This document shows, one piece after another, positions 12,201-25,100 of a stretch of 64,000 nucleotides of DNA (position 1 is its first letter; each line of letters opens with the position of its first letter). The notes under the pieces are model-generated. The model was not told where the DNA came from. It was given only the letters and a program-made list of their open reading frames with translations, and ran no database searches. Source of the DNA: Terebella lapidaria (taxonomy: Eukaryota; Annelida; Polychaeta; Terebellida; Terebellidae); the NCBI GenBank assembly GCA_949152475.1, contig OX424560.1, positions 2,790,001 through 2,854,000 on the forward strand, read 5' to 3'. Position numbers and translations under genes: made by a program.

Positions 12201-13427
12201 TGTGCTTCAAGTGATCCTAAAATTTCAAGTTTGTGTCCAGTGTATGACTCCAGGTGTACCTCTGTGTCCTGTAGCGGAATGTTTGACAGGTGTTCTTCCC
12301 ACACCTTCCTGGAGATCATAGAATATGGCGAGCCAGTGTCAACTTCAAACGGTAAGTCCACTCCTGATACTGACAAAGCTACTACTGCTGGGGGTGTTTT
12401 CGACAGTTTTCCCCTGATGTTGTACATAACATCAACATCAAACTTCTCTTCCTCAACGTGTTTCACTTTAGTGTCATCTTTGCTCTGACATTTCTCCTTG
12501 GTGTGCCCTCTCTCACCACACTTGAAACATTTCCGATTTTTCATCCAGCAAGTTTCTGGACTATGTTTCCCACCACAACGATAACATGCCGTGTGCATGC
12601 TTGCTTCCTTTTTCTTGACGGGGTAGGGAGATTTATGAATCAGCTTGTTAACTGAGACCATGTCTTCTGGTTTCCTCTGCAAGTGAGCAACATTACGAGT
12701 AGCTGATTCCTGAGCTTCTGCTATTGCAATGGCCTTTTTCAATGTGATTGGCTCATCACTTTTCTCTTCACTGAGAATTTTCTCCTGCAAGTTCTTGTCA
12801 CCCAGTCCAGCTATGAAGCGATCTTTCAAGGCACGCTCCATGAAATCCCCAAAATTACATGGCACAGCTAGGGCTCTCAATTGAGCAAGGAACATGCTCA
12901 CAGACTGTCCTTCCTCTCGAATGTATGAATTAAAAATCAAACTAGCACTGGTTTCTGACAGTTTGGGGCGATAGTGATTTTTCACGAGAGTTACTAGATC
13001 TGCAAAAGACTTCTCAGCAGGTTTATCAGGTAATACTAGGCTCTTGATAACATGATAGCATGTCATTCCTACATTGGCACACAAAATGCTGACTTTTTTC
13101 TTATCATCCGTGATGTCATTTGCCACAAAATAATGCTCATAAATTTCCACATAATCAGACCAATTATGCTCGTCAGGATTGAATGAGAACAAGGATCCAT
13201 ACATTGCAGCCATTCTTCTTTCGTGTTTATTAACTGTGGTGTTTAACTTGAACGACGACACGACTCCACACTAATAACATGGATCGACGTAACGTTCTTA
13301 TGCGGTGCACAAAGCACAGAAAAAAAAACCACTAAACACTTCGACTGGCTTTGCTTTGCAGCGTAAGCAATACAAAGTTGTACTTTCCTGTGAATAAACC
13401 CTCCTGAATATCCTCGTCGCCAAAATA

Positions 13428-13583
13428 TGTTATAACTTGGGGCGACCCGCTGTTTACTAGTCCTACTGGCAGATAACACGAACTTGCTGACAAGTGTTTA
13501 TTCACGCGCCGCAACTCCAAAACAACCAATCACCGCATTCAACCGTAACTGATTCTGAACACATTCATACACAGATTACTACA
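13428..13583 (-). repeat. 5' LTR of the gypsy-type element
   Basis: The second 156-bp LTR. On the minus strand it is followed by TTTGGCGACGAGGAT, the position where a primer-binding site is expected. Confidence 0.95.
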
Positions 13584-13588
13584 CACCT

Positions 13589-14690
13589 TTTGAAAAAAAA
13601 ATTTCGCCACTGCCAGAACTGTACTCATAGAACGCCTGAAGACCGATATAGACCGATTCAAATATACAGCAGTTTATCATTGACCTCTAGCAACAACCAT
13701 ACATCCGGATCAGTTCATTCTAGTACATTTATTCAGATGTACAGTTATTGTACAGTTATATGTACAGTTATTCAAATCTTGATATCCCCAAATTTATCCA
13801 CTACTCAGGATAGCGGATAAACTATGGGTCTCATTTCATGAGTAGGGATTGATGATATACACATGTAATTCGTCCTCCGTGCTGCCAGAACAAATTATGC
13901 TTTACCGATGGCATCTGTACGGTTAGTCAGTCGGATCGGCTCCGTGTATACTTTATGTTGGTCAATAAAAGATGCCTGACTACAGTTACATATATGGTAG
14001 ATATTTGTCGGTTATGACAAGTGCAATTTGGATCTATGGTTCAGTGATATGTCCTCATTCAAAAGTCTGAAAGAAATTCAGCATTTCTGTGGTCTTGATG
14101 ACGTCCTACGTAAAACCTGATTTGCTTCAGTTCAATTATAAATGACCACAGCCCACGAGACACAGTTTAATCTGGACTAAACACATCTAATGGTTCCGTG
14201 TCACCTTGGTGTCACGTGACAGTGGTCCGGACACCTGTCGTCAAGGACACCAACCGACAGGAGGCGCAGGTGTCTGGGCAATGTAACCGAGCACTAAATC
14301 TCCCAGATTCTCACATTTCATCACGCAACACAAACGTATCTGCAATTTTCACATCGTATCGTGGTACATTTCATCACTACTACGTGAATTTGTCTGTTGT
14401 TAAAAGCTTGTATTTCGAAAAACTTAACCAGATGCTGAAGAATTAAAAGCTGCCTGGCAGCATGTAAAAAAGTTTGGCAACTGGTGACATGTAACACAAT
14501 GTGAACAGTTTTAGTTTCATTTGTGTGTTTCTAGGAAATAACTTTACCAAGTTATTCGTCTGTCTAGTTCTGTCTTAATTGTCTAGATTTGTCTCAGTTA
14601 TCACCGTCAAGCCAGCATCCGGGATATTGAGAGATATTAGCAGAATGCTTAAATCTCATTTCTTTGTAGTTTTAGAGAAGGTTTTTAGGT
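13589..14690. other. Non-coding stretch, no gene recognised
   Basis: It begins with the probable remainder of hairpin element copy B (A-rich, then unrelated). No coding exon is visible. Confidence 0.4.
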
Positions 14691-14698
14691 TTTTTAAA

Positions 14699-14937
14699 CC
14701 GCCTCTGTGGAGATTGGTGGCTCTTGAAGCAACGAAGCTCAGAGGCGGTAGGTGACGCGGGTTCAAATCCCGTCATCGGCATGAAGTAGGTGGAGTTTTC
14801 ATCTTGGCAACGCAAAAGTTTCTCCATTCGCATGTGCTTTCCAAATTCAAAATTGTCACTCGACGGGGGATGGGGGATGGCAGGCAGAATTGCCTATCAT
14901 CATGGACCGTCGTTAAATAAATCTGATTATTATTATA
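14699..14937 (+). mobile_element. Probable tRNA-derived SINE
   Basis: A near-canonical pol III B box in a T-arm (GCGGGTTCAAATCCCGT, about 14,756-14,772) lies about 60 bp from the start, followed by a ~165-bp unrelated body. The 3' end is AAATAAATCTG(ATT)n, a simple-repeat tail typical of LINE-mobilised SINEs. The head also contains an inverted pair CCGCCTCTG / CAGAGGCGG. The A box is weak, and the full cloverleaf does not fold, so this is not a functional tRNA gene. Confidence 0.6.
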
Positions 14938-15959
14938 TATTAGAAAAGGTGTGTCTTATAGACTAAATGATACATCTTATGGGATCTATTTCACAAATAA
15001 GTTAGCGTTGAATATAATATGCTGAAATCAGAACTTAGTTGGCTAAAGTAGATTTTATTTTTTTTGGTGAAATAGATATAACAATCTGTTATATAGTGTC
15101 AGGCAAAACCGGGAAATGTCAAGGAACGTAATGACCACTGGTATATGGCTACAAGGAGATGAAATCAAGTGTTCCGCAAAGGGTGAGCATTTTCTAACCC
15201 ACATGTGGTACCCGTCATGATTTCCAAAAAAGGCAAACACGTCTTGATGCATATATCATAGATTTTTTGTAATTATCGACGAGATCGTGATGACGTCCAT
15301 AACGTTTTTGGCGCATAGCAATTTGGAGAAGAGTTGGTTACTTCCATAAGCAGAATCCTATCAACTAGTTCCGATATAGCGTATAAGTTACAAAAATTAA
15401 AAAGACGGGGCCATGTTCGTAAGAGATTTCGAAGATTTTCAACAATTCCAACCGACCTGCCACACAGGATATCAGCTAGCGATATCTTACCTAATGAAAC
15501 CATGCAGTTATGCAGTGTCTGGGTCATGCATAAGATTGTCGTCAACTGATACCAGTGGCGATATACATGGTAGCCCACTAAAAAAACCCACTGACCAAAA
15601 CTGCCAACAAAATAATGGTAGTTTTCAATGAAAGATTTAAAAAACACTGCACCAAAGAAATGCTCATGATCTAACCCATTAGATTGAAGACCTTCGGCTA
15701 CATGGGTCTATACACAAGTATGGTCGATATCATAGGGAGACCGAGTATATCTGGCAAATGTCAGCCTCATGACGAAATCTACATATCATCATGCGACCGG
15801 ATTAGACACCATCCAACGTTATCTTGGCCTGCCTACAGTATTACCCACCCAACTAGTTTGAATTTGTACATGTATGGTTTCATTATCGGGAAAAAATTAC
15901 AGGGATACTATTAAACATGGCGCCCCGTTCGTGCCACAAAAAAGTGTACTTATTTTTTT

Positions 15960-16290
15960 TTTTTATCTCATACGTATGAAATAATAAGTCATACGTATGA
16001 GAAACTAACACATGTACGTATGAGATACTCATCTGATACGCATGAAATACTAACTCATACGTAGAAAATATTTCATTACTAGTAAATAGGACGAACATAT
16101 TAAATCTATTCCAAGGGTATACGGAAATTTTAGTATTTCTTACGTATGTGTTAGTATCCCACACGTATTACTTAGTAAAATTCGTCTGTGGATTCGTTCT
16201 TGGAATATCATTTTGTCTGTTTGCGGAATCCATTTCTACTTTTAGTATCTTTATGGGTTAGTATCATGTACGTATAAGAAATGTGTAGTG
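15960..16290. repeat. Cluster of TCATACGTATGA-type palindromes
   Basis: TACGTATGA or close variants recur about eight times (near 15,968, 15,990, 16,016, 16,036, 16,060, 16,141, 16,160 and 16,269), several within the 12-bp palindrome TCATACGTATGA and spaced ~20 bp. It probably belongs to a small non-autonomous element whose ends are not clear. Confidence 0.6.
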
Positions 16291-16544
16291 TTATGCCACA
16301 CAACTGGTCTGTTTTCACGAAGCCGTTTTGCAAGGCCAAATGCAAGGTCAAATCTGGAATCGCCACATGCGACTCCCCATTTGCATCATTCTAGCTATAC
16401 AAATTATATATTATATATGCAACTGCTATAATGAGTGGAAATGGATGCATTTTAAGTTTAATAACTTTGTTTTTCGAAAGTGAAAAGCAATTCTGTTACG
16501 GCTATTAATAGTTACGCATTGTAATTGACAAAAACATTTTTGAT

Positions 16545-17159
16545 TGTCTGCCACAAAGTTAAAATGGTCGCTATGCTAAGACCGGCGATTCAGGAACAAC
16601 AAAACTAATACACCTATCAAGCGTAACACACGAGGATTACAACCGATCAATTCAAGAAAGAAATGAATGACCATATATCAGCAAATGGCCGCCTGACGTC
16701 CCAAATGGTTGTTTTGCGAAAAAAGGACCGTTTTGGCCTTCCAAGGTCATAGAAGATCAAATTCAACGTCGCCACTGTCATCACGAAATGCTTCCTGTTT
16801 GAATGCGTTAATTTTTTTGGGAAATGAAATTTCCGAAGCCCAGAAGACGAAATTTTGTTTGATTTCATTTCGGGTCCGATCTGAACATTGAAATGGTTTT
16901 GATTACAAGTAAAATAAAACTCAATGAAACAAGAACACACGTCACAAAGATCAGTATTGGGATGTCACCTGAAGTCCAAATTGGGCGTTATCCGACAAAA
17001 GCTGACATCAAAAGCTGAAAAAAACTCCCTCTTGAGTTAGTTTTAGGTATTCCTCAGCAAGATTCGAACGTGAACTTTAAAGGTGAAAATGTGGAATACG
17101 GCTGAACGACGGACGCATCGCCATGACAATAGGTTATTAGGCAATGCGTCGATAACCTA
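16545..17159 (+). mobile_element. Hairpin-ended non-autonomous repeat, copy C (older)
   Basis: It shares the order of copies A and B: GCGATTCAGGAACAAC, AAATGGCCGCC, then AACGACGGACGCATCGCCATGAC and a terminal hairpin at 17,130-17,159 (TAGGTTATTAGGC / GTCGATAACCTA). It is more diverged than copies A and B, and the hairpin carries several mismatches. Confidence 0.65.
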
Positions 17160-18170
17160 AAATAGAGAGTTGGGACTAAGAGTTTGCTCTTAAAATGACT
17201 CGTTTGTTTCAACAAATATTGACAGGAACTTAAGGGGGGAATGAATACTAAACTTTTCGATTTCGATACCATTGGACACCACGTTTGGTGAACGATCATC
17301 TTGCTGTATTAGGTTCACGTCCATATTCGTCGGATTAAGCACATGTCGTATCTGCCTATCGAGGTTTTAGGGGTCTCGCAGGCTCCATCACTGTATCATC
17401 GATGTTTTTCTTCCAGTAAATTTTCGAAATTTCCACTCAGAATGTATTCCTACCATTCATTTCAGGACATATCCTGACACGTGCCAGTGCATTTACAGCA
17501 TCTGAAATATTTCATTCGGGTTTAGATTTTAAGCTTTGATCGTGAGTTTAGTCTTGAAATTTGAATTACGGTAGTATTGCATCTACTCTTATTAAAAAAA
17601 TTTATAAAGCCAAAATATCTGACGGCAACTATAACATTACGCAAGTTTTAAAATACGAACAAGATTGAAAATTCACCCTGACAGGAATTTTGACACTTTT
17701 ATTTAGGTCCCTAGGTGTTCCAGGGAGATTTTTTTTTCTACAAGGGATTCACGAACATTGTATTGTCAGCACATTCCCAAATTGCGCCCATCAGTTTTGT
17801 GAAGAAAATGTCATCGGGCGAAGTTATAATAATCAAATACATCGTCCTCCGTATCTTAACACAGGCATGTAATCACACTGTATTGAATCACATGTGGGAT
17901 CGTGATATCGGCTTCATGAAACACAAGGTAACCAAACATTCTTAATCGATGCGATGGACTCAAATACTCAGTGAAAGGTTAGGGGCCTCCACAACTATGC
18001 TACAGACCGTCGTCGTGTTTTAATTGTTTTGAATTAACCATATAAATCTACCAAAGAATGTGCTTTTGGGTTCATCTCAGGATAACAAATAGCCAAACAC
18101 AATCCAGCACAGACGTGCGTGTTTCTGAGAAAAGTATGATGTCGTGTTTGAAGGTTTAATTTAGAATCAG
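17160..18170. other. Non-coding stretch, no gene recognised
   Basis: No exon, repeat array or RNA gene could be supported here. Confidence 0.4.
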
Positions 18171-18329
18171 AGAATTTCGTTTACGTAACAACATACCGTG
18201 CAATATGGCATCGGTACAGAGCAGACAAAGACCACTCATAGAAAAGTTTAACGTGACCGGAACCACAGCGAGAAAGAGAGAGAAAAAAAAACGCCGGTCC
18301 GCCACGAAATATGTCGTCTGCTACCAAAA

Positions 18330-19196
18330 CATTGTCTAGTATAAAAAGAGGCAGACGATTTTTTGTGGTCACGCTCTAGTGAGCACGTGTCAGACGACCG
18401 AGGCTCCGACAGCAGCCGACTTCCGAAACACGGGCGTGACAGAACGATGACATTTTTCTCCGGCCCCGGAATAAAAACCGTCGACGCTCTTCCAGAATTT
18501 TCAACACAAACACCGACTACACTTGGGGAACGACGGTGACATTACCCGTTGTCACGATGCACGGCCGGAATTTCGATTTTTGAATAGGAAGAGCGCGTAC
18601 GTGGTTATTCGCTGGACAAACGTTTCTGACGAAGAGTTATGATCACTCACGGAGTACGCTGAACATCATTTCGTCCACGCGTCATTGAAGAGTTCCGTAC
18701 AGTGACACGGTGTAAACATATGACGCTACGTTCCACGTGCTTCTTTTTCGGAAGGTGTTTGTTTTCGGATTTGACACCTACACTTTAACTGACGTGCGGC
18801 TATCCATTATGGAGAAGTTTTGCAGTGTTTGTCCAGCGTTAAGAGGAAGAGACCACACCTACACATACCACAACTAAGTCAGTCAGTCATCCACTGTGTC
18901 CTCAGGCTATCCTGCTAGACACCAGGTACATGTGTGTCAGAAACACTGGGATATAAAAATTCAAACCATTATTCATTTCGAACCTTACGTCGACACTGCA
19001 TCATATATATTAGGAAAGGGTATCGGGTGCATGTCACTAAAGTCATTAGACACCATGAGATGACCATTTGACTGTGATAAAGACACTGAACGAAGCACGA
19101 AGCCTGGAGAAAGCATTGACGTCCAGTGCAATTTGGTAGAGAATCCTGGATTCAAGGTCACCACATCGAATCCTTCATCAAAAACAACTCACCAGG
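18330..19196 (+). promoter_or_regulatory. Candidate TATA promoter plus first non-coding exon
   Basis: GTATAAAAAGAGG lies at about 18,340-18,352. Initiation ~30 bp downstream would fall near 18,372, next to an E-box (CACGTG, about 18,384). From there the sequence is richer in CG and runs to a strong 5' splice donor CAG|GTATGT at about 19,196. It could be a distal 5' UTR exon of the vWA/EGF gene that begins at 33,272, since its first coding exon is preceded by an acceptor-like TTTGCAG. It could equally belong to an unseen gene. Confidence 0.3.
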
Positions 19197-22100
19197 TATG
19201 TTTCTCTACACACATCAAATAGAGACAGTTTGACTGATCTACTTCTAATGCCCAGTCTATATTTTGAGAGAGTGTACATTTATTTAAACTCAGTTCAGGT
19301 GCCTTATACTGAGATTATATAAATATTTATATTGCGGTTATAGCAGCGTGACAATGAAGATATCAGGCAAGATTCTCGATATTGCCCTGTCTGACCTGAT
19401 CTTGCCCTCAGATCCGTTCAGACAATATTGTTTTTGGAAAGGCGATGGCTATCGCAAAATTTAAGATTGAAGTATGTCCTCTCCCATCCAAGATTTGTTT
19501 ATCTATACTTGGTTCACGTGCATGTAGGATGATTACATAATTATTGGTACTACGATTAAAGTAAAGGGGCAATAGGCAGGTGAGAGTAAATCAGTGCAGA
19601 CATGACAAAAGTACAGATACAATCGGGTTTATCGGAGTGGCTATCACCTGAAACAGGATACGAGAGGAAATTCTTCCTGTAGTTCGAGCTGTCGTCGTGA
19701 AGGTAGCTTGCCACCTTCCGTAAAAATACTACTCTTGAACGAGTACAACGCTAATGATGTACATAGGGTCTATACGCAGACTGCACCCGAGTGGGTTAAT
19801 AGCCTGTATTCAATGAGCGTGCGAGTCAGTGTGACTTGTCTTCGGGTCATGTAACATGACCTTAACAGAACTTCGTGGTTTTTATGAATACAAACATGTG
19901 GAGAATTTCAATAAGTAATTTACTATTATGTGTGCGGATAAAGGCAAGGAGTCTAGTATCGACAATAACGGTAGAAGTTATGGCCCAGCGTTCAGCCTCT
20001 TCAGTATCGGTGATGCTAGGGGAGTTATCATTTTATATTGGAGACTTCAATGACAGTACAGTACATTGTCAAGAATCAGGGGGTCACAGCGTCTGTGAAC
20101 TACTTTTTTTTCTGCATTTTACACCAGGCCTCATGCTAATAGAATAGTGCATTCGCATCTCCATTTACAATGAAACCATGGCCATAAAAGTATGTCAATT
20201 CACACGCATCGTATTCAATATACATGTGAATCATTTGCCAGTTCAGTTCACCTTTATAGAGTACGTGCCAAAGTGATCATTAGATAATGATTACAATCCC
20301 TCGCTGATACGCTTTTTACATGAACATATTGTCCATTCTTGGGGTCGACTGAGCCTGACAATGACGCTCACAAAGGGAAACACTAAGAACGTCACACGTC
20401 CTTTGAGTGTGAGTTATTCAACTAGAAGGATCATAATTAGGGCAGTGAACTCTGAGGTCAAGCAGCAATTATATATACCGTGTTTGCCTGTGGTCACAAG
20501 GAGGTCAAGCGTCACCTGCCGTGAAAACACGGACAAGAAAAGTAAACACTCTCTAGCAGACCCAATGGTTGAGATGGAGCCCTGGTATTCAGTCCGGTAC
20601 TGTCAGCTCGGCATTTCCGCAATATTGCCCGTGCGTATTACACCTCTTTGTGTGTAGAAACAAGGCGTGGATTGTACGTGTATGCCTCTGTGGTTAGACA
20701 GTGACATTGAAACCTAAAGTACTGTCACAGGGTAAATGTAGATGACTGAAATGATAACGAAATATAAATAAAAAAATGGCACGCGACAGTATCAAACATA
20801 CACACACAGACTTTTGACACACCCGCCGGCACATAGAAACATAAGCTGCCATGTGTCACCTAATTGACAGGAAATTATCTCTGCCTCCTGAGGCATGATT
20901 CAAGTGTAACAGAAGAGGTCCGAATGAGTAGATATGACGGTGGCACCAGCTTGCGTGGGCTTGTAACATGCTGACAATGTTACTGTTTGATTGTGTATTA
21001 GTATCAAATTTTGATGTTACCCCTCTATTTCTTTGAAAATATAAAATGACTGAGCATACAATGAATCATTTTATTATATGTGCACGACAGGTTGGCAGCA
21101 TAATTTATAGCACGACGCATTTCGATTCAAATGCAGGTAATATTAGCCACATGTGAATGTTGGGAACGCCAAAAAAAAAAAACCCGAGACGCTTTTGATA
21201 TACTTTGATTCACGACTTCCTAACAGCAATCTATTGTGTTTCCCCCAAAAAACTCGAACCTTTCAATTTGCGTCTAGTACAAACAGAATCCGCAAGAAGT
21301 AGTCCCTGTTTTGTAGAAAAGCATTTACTGCGACTTACACAAGACAGATGAACTAGACAGGCATCCAGCATTGTCCCGGATGATAGTTTTGTATGTTTGT
21401 TGTGATACCAAGGAGCAACCCGTTGGTCTTGATGCAATAGTGTGTCCTTTGGTCTGGTATTCTGCCTGTTCGCGAGTCTTGGATGTCACACTGTCTTCGT
21501 TTCTTATGTAGCCTACTGTACCGTACTCAGCCGTATATCCGTCAATTTCCTCCTCCATGCGAAATAATTGAGTCGAATAACACTCATGGTGGTGTTCCCT
21601 CTACGTAACTGAAATATCATCATATGTTTTGTTCGTTGGTTGATGTCATGATTACTACTTGTAACTACACAAATGACAATTTTCCACCTTAATAGACAAT
21701 AATGCTTCCACATTGTCGTTGGTTGAACTTTCCTCTAACTAACCCGGTTATACACGACAACGTCGACTGCGAACATCACATAAGAACACATCTACAACAT
21801 GGTACAACACATGCTTCCCAGCACTCAAGTATCACAAAGTATAGTAGTCAGTTTTGGGTCTGACGCGACGGAGTTAATCATGTTGGAAATATACATGTAC
21901 GTATGTTGATTTTTTTTTAACGAATTGGTTAAGATTTCCATGTGTCGTGATTTCAATGTTTCTCTCAAAATATCTTCCCTAATAGATTCCGTTCGATAAT
22001 GTTTGACAGCGTGATTAGGTCATGCCAAGTTCTAGTAGAATGTACATACAGGTACTCACTCCTAAGTATCAAACTCGGAATTATCAACAAACTTTTATAT

Positions 22101-25100
22101 GAGATTTTGTGTAATAATACACACACATTCCTACGAATAAATCGAGTTGTTAAGCAGGTGTTCATGGTATGAATAAAAACAACCAGGAAGGCAAGACTGT
22201 TTCTGAACATTCAATTTTGCGGTCAATAATGAGACCTCGTTATCACTCAGACAGTGAAGCCCGTCCTAAAACTGGAACTCTTCTCAGACAGATTCTTAAC
22301 TTGCGTTTCGCGGTTTCGCACAATTAAAAAATAAAAATTATTCCTTTCAGATGGAATGTTTGTGTGTATACGTAATTATTAATATAGCTTGGTGTTCAGT
22401 AAACAGATGTTTATTGCTGCCAAATATTTGAAATTCCTGTCTTACTATTTCCCACTAGAGAGCATTCTTGCCGACACGTTTTCATGCTAGTTTTGAACTT
22501 TATTAACATATTTTATCATATTTGCGACATGTCAAACATATCTGACAACACAGTCGTGGCGTCACTGCCGACTTTGTTTGAAATACCAGCCATATTTTTA
22601 CTTACCATGACCGTTGCCCAGGAACTATCAATGATTCTAGCCGTGATAAATGAGCAGAAACACCAGGCGATCAAACACACTAACAACATCTAACGGACAC
22701 ACCTTGTATGCCACGCCACTTCCTCGCTTACACTCCTCGGGAGCCTTTGACACGGTGCGAAATGTCCGTGAGATTGGGACAGAAGACTGATTTTCAAATG
22801 TCGCTGGTCAAGGACTACGACTGATTTACGAGTAGTGTGCACTGGCTTTGAGAGTAAGTCACAAGCGAATTACTCTCAAACGTAAACTCATGGCTGTAAA
22901 AAAATAGCTTTCAAAACACTGTATATGTGCGGTATACATGGTATATATATGTATGAACACAGCACATAGTGATCCCGGTTAGCTCAGGATTGTGAATTGA
23001 CAGTTATTAGGTGTTTACAGTTGTCATCTCCGAATTTTGATTTCGATATTAATAGCGAGCTACAACCCTGGCATTGTTGTTCTATGATTGATAACGCGTG
23101 TGTGTAGACCACGCAAAATGCGAGAGGTCGAACAAACAAGAAAAAAGATTTGATTGATTGCTTCATTCACTTGATTTTTGATGCGTGCAATTAGCCGGCG
23201 ACCAGTCATAATACAAGCTCTTGGCTCAAAAAATGTGATTCACCACAGCGCATGAAATGCCGAGCTCCATGCTGAGCAATTACCCGGTCCAAATCACGAG
23301 TTAATTTACGAAATTAGGCATGTGTGGTATTATTTGAATATCACCGATGATAAATTGGACCGCCCGCAAAAAGACAATCTCACGACTTCAACATAAAATC
23401 GGACGGAGGTTGAACCCTTCTCCCGACTGAATATCTTTGTATTGTCGTCGTTTGAGAAATACCGACCACCACACGAATATGAATTCACTAGAGCTTTTGA
23501 GGAAAAATGTAGGCTTCAGGACGTTCAGGTCATGTATCGTCATGTCACAAACAATAATCGATTGTTGCACAGCACCTACATGTAAACACGAACTGGTTCT
23601 GTCTGAGTTACCATCAAGGTATCCGTGAATACGTGACACCGGACCGACTTCACCATGTTTCGAAATATTCCTACAATGTTCATAACACTGGGACTATGCA
23701 ATCAACCGTGAGGAAATTGAAATTTCTTGCAATATTTTTTCAAGGATAGCATAAGGTCATGCCATGTTTTCACGCCGGTGGTAAACGTTACATGTTCAAA
23801 TTGTACACACTGTCTGGGTGTGGTTTTTTTTTTTGATAGATGAAGCAACGTTGAACGAAATATAAAACTGTTTGCACGGATCAATAATCTCATATATATT
23901 TTTGGTTCAAATCGGCATAAAACTATGGACAAAACTCATGTACACTAAATACAATGTTAGAGTAAACGCACCCGAATATGTCGAAATGTTTTCGATACAC
24001 ATTTCTAGACATATAATGTTCAATTCAAGAAATTTATTTTCCTCAACTAGAGTTGCCAACGACCACTTTGATTGTGAAATCCCCTTCAGTAATCGAGGTG
24101 CCAACAGCCACTAAAACTCGTCCGCACCTTAGCCAGAGTATAGCTTGCTGAACCCACACAAATATTTCCGTTGCATAATGGATTGTTAACTCGTCAGTGG
24201 CCATGATGGATGGCGAGTTTATTTGTTTGCATTGCCTGCACTTTGTTCTTTACAAAACTACCCATAAAGTTCATACTACGCCTTAAAATACCATACGTAA
24301 CCGTAAAATAGGCCTGAACATCAACACACCCACGTAGTTATGACTTCCTAGAGAGAAAACCATAAATTATCCATAAATTTATATTTTCATCTCTCACTTT
24401 TTCATGAATATCGAATTGGTGTGGCCTGAACTTTCAATTATAGCCTACGATTATTAACCGGTAGAGTATTTACCATAACTAGCTTTTTAGAAGTACTGAT
24501 ATACTCTTCAATATATATATTTAAACTCGTTTACACTGTTGTCTTCTTTATATATTCCTGCGATGCTAAACGGCGTCGTGTTGTAACTTGGCATACTTCA
24601 CATTCGAGTAGAACATACGGGAAAAAATTGATCATTTACCCCTAACCCAAAACGGCATCTCAGGAATCTGGGAATATTCCGGTATTTGGTCGTGTTTACC
24701 ATATTTACATTCATCAGGAATGAATATATTGTTGTAATTTGAGGCTAGAAGACACACGGAACGGGGGTGGTTCTATACAACTATGCTTATTTCGAAATAT
24801 TGCACCGCCACAAAGGTAAGCAATTCCTCAAAATCTAATGCGGATCCAGGAATTCACTGAGTTGAAAAATGTCGAGTTAGAATACGATACCATTTAGCAT
24901 CACAAAAATATCAGCAAAACGAGAATTCAGAGTATAGTGGTTCTTGCGGAGCTGCTCTAGAAAGTACGCTGGTGTACAATGTGCATCAATAAATAATGTT
25001 ATTACTACGTGGGATAGTATACTATTTGACTATGTTACTATGTACCATACCCCGGTATGTATTTAGAAATAACCACACCGTATTTGTACAGGTGCTCCTC

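Larger units (their letters stand above)
9085..13583 (-). mobile_element. Ty3/gypsy-type LTR retrotransposon, young and nearly whole (fossil entry)
   Basis: The element is 4,499 bp, with two 156-bp LTRs that look identical and a perfect 5-bp target duplication CACCT at 9,080-9,084 and 13,584-13,588. It is read on the minus strand. Parts in order: Gag-like region with a paired CCHC zinc knuckle (about 12.49-12.58 kb), aspartic protease (about 12.35 kb), reverse transcriptase with YLDD (about 11.3-12.0 kb), RNase H (about 10.7-11.2 kb), and integrase with H2C2 zinc domain, catalytic core and a GPY-like C-terminal region (about 9.6-10.5 kb). There is no envelope. The domain order RT-RH-IN places it in Ty3/gypsy, probably near Mag-like clades. 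It looks almost intact, with about one break at most. Identical LTRs imply recent insertion. Confidence 0.95.

Noticed and set aside
14699-14772. Possible tRNA gene
   Set aside because: Only the T-arm/B box is good. There is no acceptor stem or anticodon arm, and a SINE body and tail follow.
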